A stretch of 64,000 nucleotides of DNA, from contig NZ_KB913025.1 of the NCBI RefSeq assembly GCF_000384075.1, forward strand, positions 312,238-376,237, read 5' to 3'. Position numbers and translations under genes: made by a program. Below are positions 8,263 through 16,537 of this stretch, in pieces. This DNA is from Methylovulum miyakonense HT12. Its GTDB lineage: Bacteria > Pseudomonadota > Gammaproteobacteria > Methylococcales > Methylomonadaceae. The stretch's first letter is position 1; every line of letters starts with the position of its first letter. The notes under the pieces are model-generated. The model worked only from the letters and a program-made list of their open reading frames with translations, made no database searches and was not told where the DNA came from.

Positions 8263-8739
8263 TTATAAACGGCCTGCTTGCTTGAGTTCCTTTAAAAAGC
8301 CTTCGGACGCTTCCTCGACCAAGTCCAATACCCGCTCAAAGCCATAACTGCCGCCATAATAGGGATCCGGGACTTCCCTCACCTTCAGGTCCGGTGCAAA
8401 ATCGAGCAAATAGCGGACTTTTTCTTTATGCCCGTCAGGGCAGGCGTCAATCAGGATGGCATAATTGTCATCATCCATTGCCAGGATAAAATCGAAATTT
8501 TCAAAATCGGCATAGGTAAATTTTCGCGCACGCAAATGGGCCAGCTCGACACCCCGGTTGCGGGCGGCTTTTTGGGCCCGTAAATCCGGCGCATCCCCGA
8601 CATGGTAAGCATGGGTACCGGCGGAATCCACCTTAAAAAGCCTAGCCAAATTGCGGTCTTCAATTAACTTGGTAAAAACACCTTCAGCCGTCGGTGAACG
8701 GCATATATTGCCCATACAGACAAACAGCACCTTAATCAT
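8263..8739 (-). CDS. Low-molecular-weight protein tyrosine phosphatase
   Basis: About 158 residues from the ATG at 8739; two further in-frame ATGs lie up to 18 bp upstream, and the start was chosen because family members begin directly at IKVLFVCMGN. The phosphate loop is VCMGNICRSPTAEG, matching C-x-G-N-x-C-R-S, and the general-acid loop is PDPYYGG. Such enzymes dephosphorylate tyrosine kinases of capsule export or act on small phosphomonoesters. No polysaccharide genes are adjacent. It probably heads a transcript with the dienelactone hydrolase. Confidence 0.92.
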   Translation of the reverse strand: MIKVLFVCMGNICRSPTAEGVFTKLIEDRNLARLFKVDSAGTHAYHVGDAPDLRAQKAARNRGVELAHLRARKFTYADFENFDFILAMDDDNYAILIDACPDGHKEKVRYLLDFAPDLKVREVPDPYYGGSYGFERVLDLVEEASEGFLKELKQAGRL

Positions 8740-9343
8740 TTCCATCATCAAACCCATTATAATTTATCTGAAACATTTTGCAGCCATGGCGTGCCCGTCC
8801 GGGATGGCAAACACAATCCCAAGCCTGGCCGTATATTCACTTTATCCTGCCGCACCTAGCCAAGGCAATAGCCCGCATTCATGGGCCGCTATGAACCCTG
8901 TCACAATATGACGGAATAATTGCGCCCCCGCCCCGCATTGGCGGAAATTATCCCATAAAGGCGGCGATTGTCTTAATCTGCCGGGCATCAATCATGAAAG
9001 TTTTCCTGTTGCCTACAGCGCAACATCCGCCGACAATGTATGCTAAGCGGCACATCTTTCACATAAAATCGCGCGACGGAAATATGGATCATAGATGGCT
9101 AGGATATTTTGACAACCAGCCCCATCGGCAACAATGGCTTGATGCACCAGGAAACTTCGGTTGGATAAAAATAACGCCAAGAACCCTGCTCGCTTAGGTT
9201 TTATGGCTACGCTAATAAAATACAATGTTAAAATAGTATTAAATCACACAACTTACGTAAAAATGCCACACATAATGCCCTACCACCTATGCCCATCCAT
9301 CCCACAGCTGCCATTCTAAAACCACACTTCAAGAGATAAGGCC
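8740..9343. other. Gene-free interval
   Basis: About 600 bp between the phosphatase start and the DUF1566 gene. It must hold promoters in both directions. Short reading frames here have no ribosome binding site or recognisable product. I see no clear hairpin terminator or RNA gene. Confidence 0.4.
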
Positions 9344-10306
9344 ATGGTTGAGTCGAATAAAGTGATAATAGATATCCAGCATTATTTTGACACCGAAATC
9401 ACGGCACGGGTATTTCGGCTAAAGATCAAACACTTGTGCCAAGAACTTGGCATTTTGTTGACAGAAAAGCCACCCAGAATTAATGCTTATCTGGCCAAAT
9501 TGCAAAATGACCTGAAACATACGGCAACCCGCCAGGAACAACAAAGGCTATCCTCGTTGATCAGTGCGTTTAGCCAATTAAAAGACTCATCGCGCACCCA
9601 AGCGAAACGTGATTTGGTGACGGCGGCGTTGTCTGCGTTTTACACCCTCTCCACGATCCCTGAATTGGGCAGGTCCGGTTCATTTAGCCACAAACAAATC
9701 CGTTCGCTGGCCTTTTTGGGTTTGGCGGCGGCGTACCATGAACTGGAAGACTCGGATGAACTCATCGCTGAAAAGCTGACCATGGCAATCTATGAGGACT
9801 CTAAGACAGCGGCGCAATTTCTTGACCGGAGCTATTTTGATTATTTCAAAGAGGTCTTGGGGCTGTTTGCTGATGACTTGCAATTTACGGTCAACGGCGG
9901 TTTGGCCACGGATACCCTACATGGCCTCACCTGGTTACGGTTCGCGCTGGGCCAAGAGTGGTACCATGAACTTAGCCAAGGCAGGTTGGCGCGTTACACT
10001 TGGAAAGAAGCTTTTTCCGAAACGGAGATATTCAATGAGCAAGGCGGTTATGACGGTTATACCGACTGGCGGTTGCCCTCCATTGAAGAATTGAAAACCC
10101 TTATCGACCTCAAAGAAGGCGACGCCAAAAAGTCGATACACTTCATCAATAACCGGGTTTTCCCAAGGAACTATGACCTGTTCTGGTCCTCTTCATCCAG
10201 CTCTTACAACGACAACGTGGCCTGGATTGTGGACTTCAACAATGGCAGTGCATTTTATGGCAATATCAATTATGGTTATGGTGTCCGGCTGGTACGGAGT
10301 TCTTAA
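9344..10306 (+). CDS. DUF1566 (Lcl C-terminal-like) domain protein
   Basis: 320 residues. The C-terminal part, from about residue 195, is a DUF1566/Lcl-type domain of C-type-lectin-like fold: TWKEAF, GGYDGYTDWRLPSIEELKTL, a stretch of six serines after LFW, then a run rich in Asn, Tyr and Gly ending GYGVRLVRSS. The N-terminal 190 residues are helical, without a signal peptide or a motif I recognise. AAGAGATAAGGCC precedes the ATG. The Asn-codon-rich C-terminal stretch resembles the variable region of diversity-generating retroelement targets, but no reverse transcriptase lies in the window. It stands upstream of pdxA by 47 bp. Function unknown. Confidence 0.75.
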   Translation: MVESNKVIIDIQHYFDTEITARVFRLKIKHLCQELGILLTEKPPRINAYLAKLQNDLKHTATRQEQQRLSSLISAFSQLKDSSRTQAKRDLVTAALSAFYTLSTIPELGRSGSFSHKQIRSLAFLGLAAAYHELEDSDELIAEKLTMAIYEDSKTAAQFLDRSYFDYFKEVLGLFADDLQFTVNGGLATDTLHGLTWLRFALGQEWYHELSQGRLARYTWKEAFSETEIFNEQGGYDGYTDWRLPSIEELKTLIDLKEGDAKKSIHFINNRVFPRNYDLFWSSSSSSYNDNVAWIVDFNNGSAFYGNINYGYGVRLVRSS

Positions 10307-10353
10307 CCGCCTGTTAACCAACCCCGCAACCCCTCACTTTTTTCAAAATCCCC

Positions 10354-11352
10354 ATGACCTCCCCCATTTTGCGCATTGCCTTAACACCTGGCGAACCGGC
10401 AGGTATCGGCCCGGACCTTTGCATCCAACTGGCGCAGCAAGACTTGCCATGTGAGCTAGTCGTAATTGCCAACCCTGAATTAATGGCGCAACGTGCCGCA
10501 CAATTAGGCCTGCCAATTAAGCTTAAGGTGTTTGACAGCAACGCGCCTATACAGCCACATCAGGCAGGCTGCCTGGCCCTATTGCCCGTGGATCTTGCCG
10601 CACCCGTACAAACGGGCCGGCTGAACGCCCAAAACAGCCGCTATGTGTTAAAAACCATCACCAAAGCCACCAAGGGCTGCATCGACGGATTGTTTGCCGC
10701 CATGGTGACCGCACCGGTGCATAAGGGCATTATCAACGATGCCGGCTTGCCGTTCACCGGACATACCGAATTTATTGCCGAACTGACGGGCGGGCACCCG
10801 GTGATGATGCTCGCCACAGAAGGCCTGCGTGTCGCCTTAGTGACCATCCACCTGCCCCTGGCCGAAGTCAGCCCGGCGATCACACATAGCCGTTTAAGGA
10901 CGGTGATCCGCGTGCTGGAACAGGACTTACGGACGCGTTTCCATCTTGAAAAACCACGGATCCTGGTTTGCGGCCTGAATCCCCATGCCGGCGAAGGCGG
11001 CCACCTGGGACGCGAAGAAATCGAAGTCATTGAACCGGTCGTGGAAAGTTTCCGCAGCCAAGGCATGGATGTGGCCGGGCCATTGCCCGCCGATACGGTG
11101 TTTACGCCAAAATACCTGGCCCATGCCGATGCCGTGCTGGCGATGTACCACGACCAAGGCTTGCCCGTCCTGAAATACAAAGGCTTTGGCCAAGCCGTGA
11201 ACATCACCTTGGGCTTGCCCATCATCCGCACTTCCGTCGACCACGGCACGGCACTTGACCTTGCCGGCACGGGCAACGCCGATGCCGGCAGCTTGGCCGT
11301 CGCCTTGCAAACCGCCTTGACCATGGCCTCCAACCCTAAATCCCCTTCATGA
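10354..11352 (+). CDS. pdxA: 4-hydroxythreonine-4-phosphate dehydrogenase PdxA
   Basis: Oxidises 4-phosphohydroxy-L-threonine in the DXP-dependent route to pyridoxal 5'-phosphate. 332 residues, normal length. The N-terminal [11 protein letters not shown] is characteristic. Divalent-metal histidines are visible in [17 protein letters not shown] and AMYHDQGLP. The gene ends in an ATGA overlap with rsmA, so the two are translationally coupled, the common gammaproteobacterial pair (surA-pdxA-rsmA); surA is absent here. Confidence 0.97.
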   Translation: MTSPILRIALTPGEPAGIGPDLCIQLAQQDLPCELVVIANPELMAQRAAQLGLPIKLKVFDSNAPIQPHQAGCLALLPVDLAAPVQTGRLNAQNSRYVLKTITKATKGCIDGLFAAMVTAPVHKGIINDAGLPFTGHTEFIAELTGGHPVMMLATEGLRVALVTIHLPLAEVSPAITHSRLRTVIRVLEQDLRTRFHLEKPRILVCGLNPHAGEGGHLGREEIEVIEPVVESFRSQGMDVAGPLPADTVFTPKYLAHADAVLAMYHDQGLPVLKYKGFGQAVNITLGLPIIRTSVDHGTALDLAGTGNADAGSLAVALQTALTMASNPKSPS

Positions 11353-12122
11353 ACCATATCCCACGCAAACGTTTCGGGCAGAATTTTCTGCATGACCATT
11401 CGGTGATCAACGACATCATCTCCAGCATAGCCGCCCGCGCGGATGAGCACTGGGTTGAAATCGGCCCTGGCATGGGCGCCTTGACCGGGCCTTTGCTAAA
11501 AACCGGCATCACCCTGGATGTGGTTGAGCTGGACCGGGATTTGGTGGCCTTGCTTAACAACAAGTTCAGCCAAGAGACGCGCCTGACCATCCACAGCGCC
11601 GACGCCCTGAATTTTGATTTTTCGCAACTGGTTAAAGACAATGAAAAACTGAGGGTGATAGGCAACCTGCCCTACAACATTTCCACACCATTGATGTTCC
11701 ACTTGCTGGAAAGCACATCCTGCATAGAAGACATGCACTTTATGCTGCAAAAAGAAGTGGTTGATAGGATTTGCGCCGCTCCGGGCAGCAAGCAATATGG
11801 CAGGTTAAGCGTCATGATGCAGTATTACTGTGAGCCGGAATTGCTATTCGTGGTGCCGCCGGAAAGCTTTGACCCCGCCCCTAAGGTCATGTCCGCCGTG
11901 GTGAAGCTCATCCCCCACCAACACCCCCCCGTCGCCGTGCGTGACCCAGCCCAGCTCAGCCGCCTCGTCACCGAAGCTTTCTCGCAACGCCGTAAGACCT
12001 TACGCAATTCGCTAAGTAAAGTGCTGACCGCCGAACAAATCCAGTCGGTGGGCATAGACCCGTCCGTAAGGGCCGAAACCCTGGCCTTGGCTGATTTCGC
12101 CAGATTGTGTGATTTGTTGTAA
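11349..12122 (+). CDS. rsmA: 16S rRNA dimethyladenosine transferase RsmA (KsgA)
   Basis: Dimethylates the two adjacent adenines in helix 45 of 16S rRNA during small-subunit assembly. 257 residues. Motifs in order: [10 protein letters not shown] at the N-terminus, [14 protein letters not shown] for SAM binding, the catalytic NLPYNIS near residue 106, and [10 protein letters not shown] near the C-terminus. It overlaps pdxA by 4 bp. The last ten codons and stop (12091-12122) recur in slightly diverged form at 12385-12416, still reading DFARLSDLL and stop, beyond a repeat island; see findings. Confidence 0.97.
   Translation: MNHIPRKRFGQNFLHDHSVINDIISSIAARADEHWVEIGPGMGALTGPLLKTGITLDVVELDRDLVALLNNKFSQETRLTIHSADALNFDFSQLVKDNEKLRVIGNLPYNISTPLMFHLLESTSCIEDMHFMLQKEVVDRICAAPGSKQYGRLSVMMQYYCEPELLFVVPPESFDPAPKVMSAVVKLIPHQHPPVAVRDPAQLSRLVTEAFSQRRKTLRNSLSKVLTAEQIQSVGIDPSVRAETLALADFARLCDLL
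12091..12122 (+). repeat. 32-bp direct repeat, copy within the rsmA 3' end
   Basis: The last ten codons and stop of rsmA. 27 of 32 bases match the copy at 12385-12416. Confidence 0.75.
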
Positions 12123-12132
12123 GACGCATTCC

Positions 12133-12374
12133 GTAGGGTGCAATAGGCGATAGCCGTATTGCACCGCATGTTGGCCTTCAACCATCCGGCGCATTACGCT
12201 ATCGAGACTGTGAAAGAATTATTTTATGTCCACGAAAATCACGAAAGTGTAAAACCAGATTAAATATAACTTATTGAAAGTTACTGTTTAATTGTTTCGT
12301 GTTTTTTGTGGACAATCATTAATTCTTAGAGCATTTTGCAATACTTTCACAGTCTCTATCGCTAATGCGCCCTA
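12133..12374. repeat. Palindromic intergenic repeat interrupted by a MITE-like element
   Basis: Starts GTAGGGTGCAATAGGCGATA with its own inverted copy (TATTGCACC), continues to GCGCATTACGCTATC at 12189-12203, and resumes at 12357-12374 as TATCGCTAATGCGCCCTAC. Removing 12204-12360 restores a continuous palindrome (GCGCATTACGCTATC against GCTAATGCGCC). The GTAGGGTGCAATAGGCG type of sequence looks like a REP-style repeat. Confidence 0.7.
12204..12356. mobile_element. 153-bp MITE-like element with 13-bp terminal inverted repeats
   Basis: GAGACTGTGAAAG at 12204-12216 is matched exactly in reverse by CTTTCACAGTCTC at 12344-12356. TATC flanks both sides (12200-12203 and 12357-12360), a 4-bp target-site duplication. 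The inside holds a second imperfect hairpin, GTCCACGAAAATCACGAAAG against TTTCGTGTTTTTTGTGGAC. There is no reading frame, so it would need a transposase supplied from elsewhere. It interrupts another palindromic repeat. Confidence 0.8.
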
Positions 12375-12384
12375 CACGGGCTAC

Positions 12385-12416
12385 CTGACTTTGCCAGATT
12401 GAGTGATTTGTTATAG
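12385..12416 (+). repeat. 32-bp direct repeat, displaced copy of the rsmA 3' end
   Basis: Reads DFARLSDLL and a stop in the matching frame, against DFARLCDLL and stop in rsmA. Four of the five base differences are silent or change only the stop codon; the fifth changes Cys to Ser. This is the pattern left when an element enters the 3' end of a gene and supplies a replacement end. Confidence 0.7.
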
Positions 12417-12449
12417 GAGCAAAGCTTTGGCTATTGCTCCGCGATGACG

Positions 12450-13697
12450 TCACCCGCCACCCTGTTGGGGATCATTCAGGAAACGGTAATTTTTGGGTAC
12501 GACGGTGATGCCGGATTCTGAAATGACGAAGCGGCTGGCATCGGCGGCGGGGTCACAGCCAATCCGTTCGCCAGGCGGGATCCGTACGTTTTTATCGACG
12601 ATGCAACGCCTCAAATGCGCTCCCGCCCCGACATGTACCCCGTCAAACAAGATCGAATCTTCGACTACCGCCTGTTCATCCACTTGGACTTGGGAAAACA
12701 GGATTGAATGCCTGACGACTCCGCCCGAAACGACCGTCCCGTTGCTGAGCAAGGAATTGACAAGTTGCCCGTCGTATCCGAAAGCCCCAGAGACCATGCG
12801 GGCGGGCGGGTTTTGTTTGTGGTAGGTGCGGATGGGCCATTCCGGCTGGTACAAGTTCAATGGCGGGACGGGGGCGAGCAGATCCATGTTCGCCAGATAA
12901 TACGCGTCGATGGTGCCGACATCGCGCCAGTAGCGGTCTTGGCTGACACGCCCGGATTCACCACCGAAGAGGTAAGCGTAAAGGCGCTGCTTACCGATGA
13001 GCCGTGGAATAATGTCCTTGCCGAAATCAAGGCCTGATGCGACATCGCTTGGATGGGCGGTTTCCAACTCACGGAAAAGCAAATCCATGTTAAAAATATA
13101 GACGCCCATTGAGGCCAGCGCATGGTGCGGGTCATCTGGCAAGGGCCGGGGATTTTTGGGCTTTTCGTGAAACTCGCCAATCCGTTGCGTATCATCCACT
13201 GACATGATGCCGAAAGCGCTGGCGTTGGCGAGCGGCACGGGCATGCACGCAATCGTCAGCTCCGCCCCCTGGTCGCGGTGGGATAGCAGCATGGCGGCAT
13301 AATCCATACGGTAGATGTGGTCTCCCGACAGGATCAGCACATAGCTGGCCTTGCTGCGTTCAAGCATGTACAGGTTTTGGCGGATGGCGTCGGCTGTCCC
13401 GGAATACCAGGACTCACCCGTCCGCATTTGTGGCGGGACGGGCATGATGTATTCGGATATTTCCGGGTTGAAAATGCCCCACGCATCGTGCAGGTGCTTT
13501 TGCAGCGATTGCGACTTGTATTGGGTCAGCACCAGCACCCGCCGCAATCCGGAATGCAGGCAATTCGTCAATGTGAAGTCGATGATCCGGTAATTGCCAC
13601 CGAACGGCACCGCGGGCTTGGCCCGGTCGGCGGTTAGCGGATGCAGCCGCCGACCCACGCCGCCTGCCAGGATTACGGTCAAGGTTTTATCTTTCAT
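12450..13697 (-). CDS. glgC: Glucose-1-phosphate adenylyltransferase
   Basis: Makes ADP-glucose from ATP and glucose-1-phosphate, the committed step of glycogen synthesis. 415 residues. The N-terminal nucleotide-binding motif is ILAGGVGRRLHPLT, followed by RAKPAVPFGGNYRIIDF. The active site YSGTADAIRQN and YVLILSGDHIYRMDY are present, and the C-terminal left-handed beta-helix carries the hexapeptide-like VVSGGVVRHSIL and VHVGAGAHLRRCIVDKNVRI segments. No other glycogen gene is adjacent. The start follows GTGACGG rather than a strong ribosome binding site. It is divergent from the twin small-RNA-like units. Confidence 0.96.
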   Translation of the reverse strand: MKDKTLTVILAGGVGRRLHPLTADRAKPAVPFGGNYRIIDFTLTNCLHSGLRRVLVLTQYKSQSLQKHLHDAWGIFNPEISEYIMPVPPQMRTGESWYSGTADAIRQNLYMLERSKASYVLILSGDHIYRMDYAAMLLSHRDQGAELTIACMPVPLANASAFGIMSVDDTQRIGEFHEKPKNPRPLPDDPHHALASMGVYIFNMDLLFRELETAHPSDVASGLDFGKDIIPRLIGKQRLYAYLFGGESGRVSQDRYWRDVGTIDAYYLANMDLLAPVPPLNLYQPEWPIRTYHKQNPPARMVSGAFGYDGQLVNSLLSNGTVVSGGVVRHSILFSQVQVDEQAVVEDSILFDGVHVGAGAHLRRCIVDKNVRIPPGERIGCDPAADASRFVISESGITVVPKNYRFLNDPQQGGG

Positions 13698-13923
13698 CCG
13701 TCACCTCATCAATCTGGTCGATAAGATCGGGGATAGCCACATCCAGTCGCCTTCCCCCGATGCCAATAACACAGGCTATTGTAAATTAGCCCTGAAAATT
13801 TATCAGCATACGGTGTCAATATTGGCCAATTATTAGGGATTTGGCAGAAAACCTAAAAACTGGCGGCTTTGGAAACATGCCAAGCTTGGTCACCACACAA
13901 CGGCCCTAACGTTGCCACCTAAA

Positions 13924-14088
13924 CCTGCGACAATCTGCCACGCGGCAATGTGTCACATTCCATTTCTGACAACTTATCCGTAAGATAACGCCAACTCTTG
14001 AGATGCATGCTCCTTCTTGGAACCTTAGAGTTTTATATCCTTCTCTTTAGCGGCTTACACAAGCCGCTTTTTTTTGCCTGTGGTTTTG
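13924..14088 (+). ncRNA. Candidate small-RNA gene, tandem copy 1
   Basis: A 165-bp unit repeated at 14119-14285. In order: an upstream hairpin TGCC-ACGC-GGCA, the 13-bp palindrome AATGTGTCACATT (13947-13959), a -10-like TAAGAT (13981-13986), then about 80 bp with no gene that can pair AACTCT with AGAGTT, and an intrinsic terminator AGCGGCTT-ACAC-AAGCCGCT followed by seven more T (14049-14075). The expected transcript runs from about 13993 to 14075. The -35 region is poor, so an activator at the palindrome is plausible. Both neighbouring genes are on the other strand, so the terminator does not belong to either. Confidence 0.65.
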
Positions 14089-14118
14089 GCGGGCTAATGC
14101 CGAGGGAAAGGCATGGCT

Positions 14119-14285
14119 CCTGCGACAATCCGCCACGCGGCAATGTGTCACATTCCTTTTGCCATAACTTGCCCGTAAGATAAGCACAACTCTTGAGATG
14201 CAAGCTCCTTCTTTGGAACCTTAGAGTTTTATATCCTTCCTCTTTAGCGGCTTATCCAAGCCGCTTTTTTTTGCCTGTGGTTTTG
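14119..14285 (+). ncRNA. Candidate small-RNA gene, tandem copy 2
   Basis: Second copy of the unit at 13924. The palindrome AATGTGTCACATT is at 14142-14154 and TAAGAT at 14176-14181, with the same 31-bp spacing as in copy 1. The terminator AGCGGCTT-ATCC-AAGCCGCT plus seven T is at 14246-14272. Bases outside the palindrome, the -10 box, the ACTCTTGAGATGC core and the terminator have drifted between copies (changed loop, small indels), which suggests those parts are under selection. The expected RNA is about 85 nt. Confidence 0.65.
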
Positions 14286-14300
14286 TAAGGGCCCCCAAAA

Positions 14301-15419
14301 TCACTTTGCCGCCGCCTCGCCCGCAAAATATTTTTCCCGAAAATACAAGGACAATTTAACCAAACCAACCAACGCAGGCACTTCAACCAACGGGCCAATG
14401 ACCGCCGCAAACGCCTCGCCGGAATCCAGACCAAAAACCGCCACCGCCACCGCTATCGCCAATTCAAAATTATTGCCCGCCGCCGTGAATGACAGCGTCG
14501 CACTGATACGGTAATTCGCCCCTGCCTTGTCGGACAGATAAAAAGTCAGCAAAAACATCACCGCAAAATAAATCACCAACGGGACGGCAATGCGCAGGAC
14601 ATCCATCGGCAATTGCACGATGTATTCGCCTTTCAACGAGAACATCACCAAGATGGTGAACAATAAGGCAATCAAGGTGATGGGGCTGATGCGCGGTATG
14701 AAGGTTTGTTCATACCAAACCCTACCTTTTAAACGCACCAAGACCAAACGGGTGGCCATGCCTGTGAAAAACGGGATGCCTAAATAAATCAAAACGCTTT
14801 GCGCCACGTCCGACATGGCCAGCTTGACTTCCAAGCCTTCGGCAATGCCCAACATATCCGGTAATACCGTGATAAAAACATAGGCGTACAAAGGGAACAG
14901 CAACACCTGAAAAATGGAATTGCAGGCCACCAAGCCCGCGCAATATTCGCTGTCGCCATCCGCCAATTCATTCCAGACCAACACCATCGCAATACATCGC
15001 GCCAAGCCGATGATAATCAAACCCACCATATAAGAGGGGTAATCGTGCAAGAAAACCACCGCCAGCGTGAACATCAACACCGGGCCTACCAGCCAATTTT
15101 GCAGCAAGGAAATGGACAGGACCTTAATGTTTTTGAATAATTGCGGCAGCTCTTCATAACGCACTTTCGCCAACGGCGGATACATCATCAGGATCAGGCC
15201 AACCGCAATTGGGACGGAAGTGGTGCCCGTTTGAAAATGCCCCAGCCATTGCGTCACATCAGGGACGAAATAGCCCAAACCCACGCCACCCGCCATGGCC
15301 AGAAAAATCCACACGGTCAGGAAGCGTTCGACAAAACCCAGGTGTTTTGGCGCGTCAACATCAACAGGCGCAGCATTGCTTGCATGCTTATCAATAGCAA
15401 GGGTGTTTTTCGTAACCAT
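14301..15419 (-). CDS. acr3: Arsenite efflux transporter, ACR3 family
   Basis: About 372 residues with some ten membrane segments; exports arsenite made by the arsenate reductase upstream. A TTG at 15455 would extend it, but the ATG at 15419 ([14 protein letters not shown]) is preferred. The N-terminal membrane entry [20 protein letters not shown], the [17 protein letters not shown] segment with the conserved cysteine, and [20 protein letters not shown] are typical ACR3 sequence. It follows arsC by 19 bp in an arsR-arsC-acr3 operon. Confidence 0.95.
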   Translation of the reverse strand: MVTKNTLAIDKHASNAAPVDVDAPKHLGFVERFLTVWIFLAMAGGVGLGYFVPDVTQWLGHFQTGTTSVPIAVGLILMMYPPLAKVRYEELPQLFKNIKVLSISLLQNWLVGPVLMFTLAVVFLHDYPSYMVGLIIIGLARCIAMVLVWNELADGDSEYCAGLVACNSIFQVLLFPLYAYVFITVLPDMLGIAEGLEVKLAMSDVAQSVLIYLGIPFFTGMATRLVLVRLKGRVWYEQTFIPRISPITLIALLFTILVMFSLKGEYIVQLPMDVLRIAVPLVIYFAVMFLLTFYLSDKAGANYRISATLSFTAAGNNFELAIAVAVAVFGLDSGEAFAAVIGPLVEVPALVGLVKLSLYFREKYFAGEAAAK

Positions 15420-15438
15420 TAGTTTATCCAGCCTGAAG

Positions 15439-15915
15439 TTAATAAGACTGCCCAATGTAGTTGAGCTTGCCGCTCAACTCGGCACAGGACAATGTCTCCA
15501 ATGGCAACGCCAACATGGCTTTGACGCGCCGTTCCAACGCCTCATAAGTCGCTTGGAATGCCGCCTGGACCTCGGCTTCCGTACCGCTGGCATGGGCCGG
15601 GTCGGGTAAGCCCCAATGCGCCCGTGTGGTGCTGTCAAGATACACGGGGCAAACTTCACCCGCCGCCTGGTCACAAACCGTGATGGCGATATCAATGCCG
15701 GCATCGGCAAATTCATCCCAAGATTGGCTGCTATAACCTTCAGTAGGTAGGCCATTACGCTGCAAGGTCGCCAGCGCGTTGGCATTGACTTTGCCGACCG
15801 GACGGCTGCCAGCCGAAAACGCCCGCAAACGGCCTTGGCCCAAATGGTTGATCAAGGCCTCGCCCAAAACGCTACGGCAAGAATTGCCAGTACACAAAAT
15901 TAATACGTTTAACAT
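15439..15915 (-). CDS. arsC: Arsenate reductase ArsC (LMW-phosphatase type)
   Basis: 158 residues from the ATG at 15915, preceded by GAGGCGG. The P-loop [15 protein letters not shown] matches the thioredoxin/glutaredoxin-linked arsenate reductases of the LMW-PTPase fold. Redox cysteines lie in the P-loop, in ITVCDQA, and in [19 protein letters not shown] is the acid loop. It reduces arsenate to arsenite for export by Acr3. The upstream gap to arsR (58 bp) is AT-rich and contains a perfect ATATTTAAATAT palindrome. Confidence 0.94.
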   Translation of the reverse strand: MLNVLILCTGNSCRSVLGEALINHLGQGRLRAFSAGSRPVGKVNANALATLQRNGLPTEGYSSQSWDEFADAGIDIAITVCDQAAGEVCPVYLDSTTRAHWGLPDPAHASGTEAEVQAAFQATYEALERRVKAMLALPLETLSCAELSGKLNYIGQSY

Positions 15916-15928
15916 GATGACCGCCTCT

Positions 15929-15940
15929 ATATTTAAATAT
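15929..15940. promoter_or_regulatory. AT-rich palindrome between arsR and arsC
   Basis: ATATTTAAATAT is a perfect 12-bp palindrome, followed by ATTCGAAT-like sequence and ATATATTATA. It may be an internal promoter or ArsR site; ArsR operators are typically AT-rich dyads. Assignment is inference. Confidence 0.35.
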
Positions 15941-15973
15941 TCGAATTTCCATATATTATAGGGCGAAAAACAA

Positions 15974-16330
15974 TCAGCCACAACAGCCCATGGCTTCCTC
16001 CCGACGGTTCGCCATGGCCTGCAAACGTTGTTGGTCTTCCTGTTGTTTAGGATGGCTGGAAAATTGCCCGGCGGTGATGTCCAAAATATCCGACACCCAC
16101 GTAGGCAAATCAGGATTGATCTGGTAATACACCCATTGCCCTTCCCGGCTATCCAGCAGGATATTGTCTTGCCTTAACAAGGCCAGATGGCGGGAAATTT
16201 TCGGTTGCAACATATCCAGCGCCTGTGTCAGTTCGCAAACACACAACCTGCCTTCCTTATGCAGCAACACCAGGCAACGCAGGCGGGTTTCATCGGCAAG
16301 GCATTTGAACAATTTAATCGGGGTCAGCAT
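15974..16330 (-). CDS. arsR: ArsR family arsenic-responsive repressor
   Basis: 118 residues. Winged helix-turn-helix with KCLADETRLRCLVLLH at the N-terminus and the arsenic-binding helix LCVCELTQALDMLQPKISRH, which keeps both cysteines of the E-L-C-V-C-D-L type site. A third thiol group, CC, lies at the extreme C-terminus (GCCG) and could take part in metalloid binding. It is the first gene of arsR-arsC-acr3 and is divergent from modA, so its operator is expected between 16331 and 16520. Confidence 0.93.
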   Translation of the reverse strand: MLTPIKLFKCLADETRLRCLVLLHKEGRLCVCELTQALDMLQPKISRHLALLRQDNILLDSREGQWVYYQINPDLPTWVSDILDITAGQFSSHPKQQEDQQRLQAMANRREEAMGCCG

Positions 16331-16479
16331 GGGGGTATCAAGAAAAGCAAATTGCCAAATGGCTTATTATATCTTCGTGGCTTAAAGCCCGAGGGTAATT
16401 TTGCACGCACTGGAGATTCAAATTTCCTGGCAATTCATTATGTACTATTGTATATTTCGAAACGAATCACCTTAGGCCG

Positions 16480-16493
16480 CATACGACCGTATG
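16480..16493. promoter_or_regulatory. Inverted repeat upstream of modA
   Basis: CATACG-AC-CGTATG is a perfect 6-2-6 inverted repeat 44 bp before the modA start. It lies where an operator for the molybdate operon would be expected, but it does not resemble the E. coli ModE consensus closely. Confidence 0.3.
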
Positions 16494-16537
16494 ACGCCTC
16501 CATGCGTACTTTTATTCCATAAATGCCAGGAGCCCCG

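Noticed and set aside
10102-10306. Active diversity-generating retroelement
   Set aside because: No reverse transcriptase, template repeat or accessory gene is present in the window; kept only as a hypothesis for the DUF1566 gene.
16440-16480. ModE operator upstream of modA
   Set aside because: TATGTACTATTGTATATT has some resemblance to the A/T-rich ModE site but lacks the paired CG half-sites.
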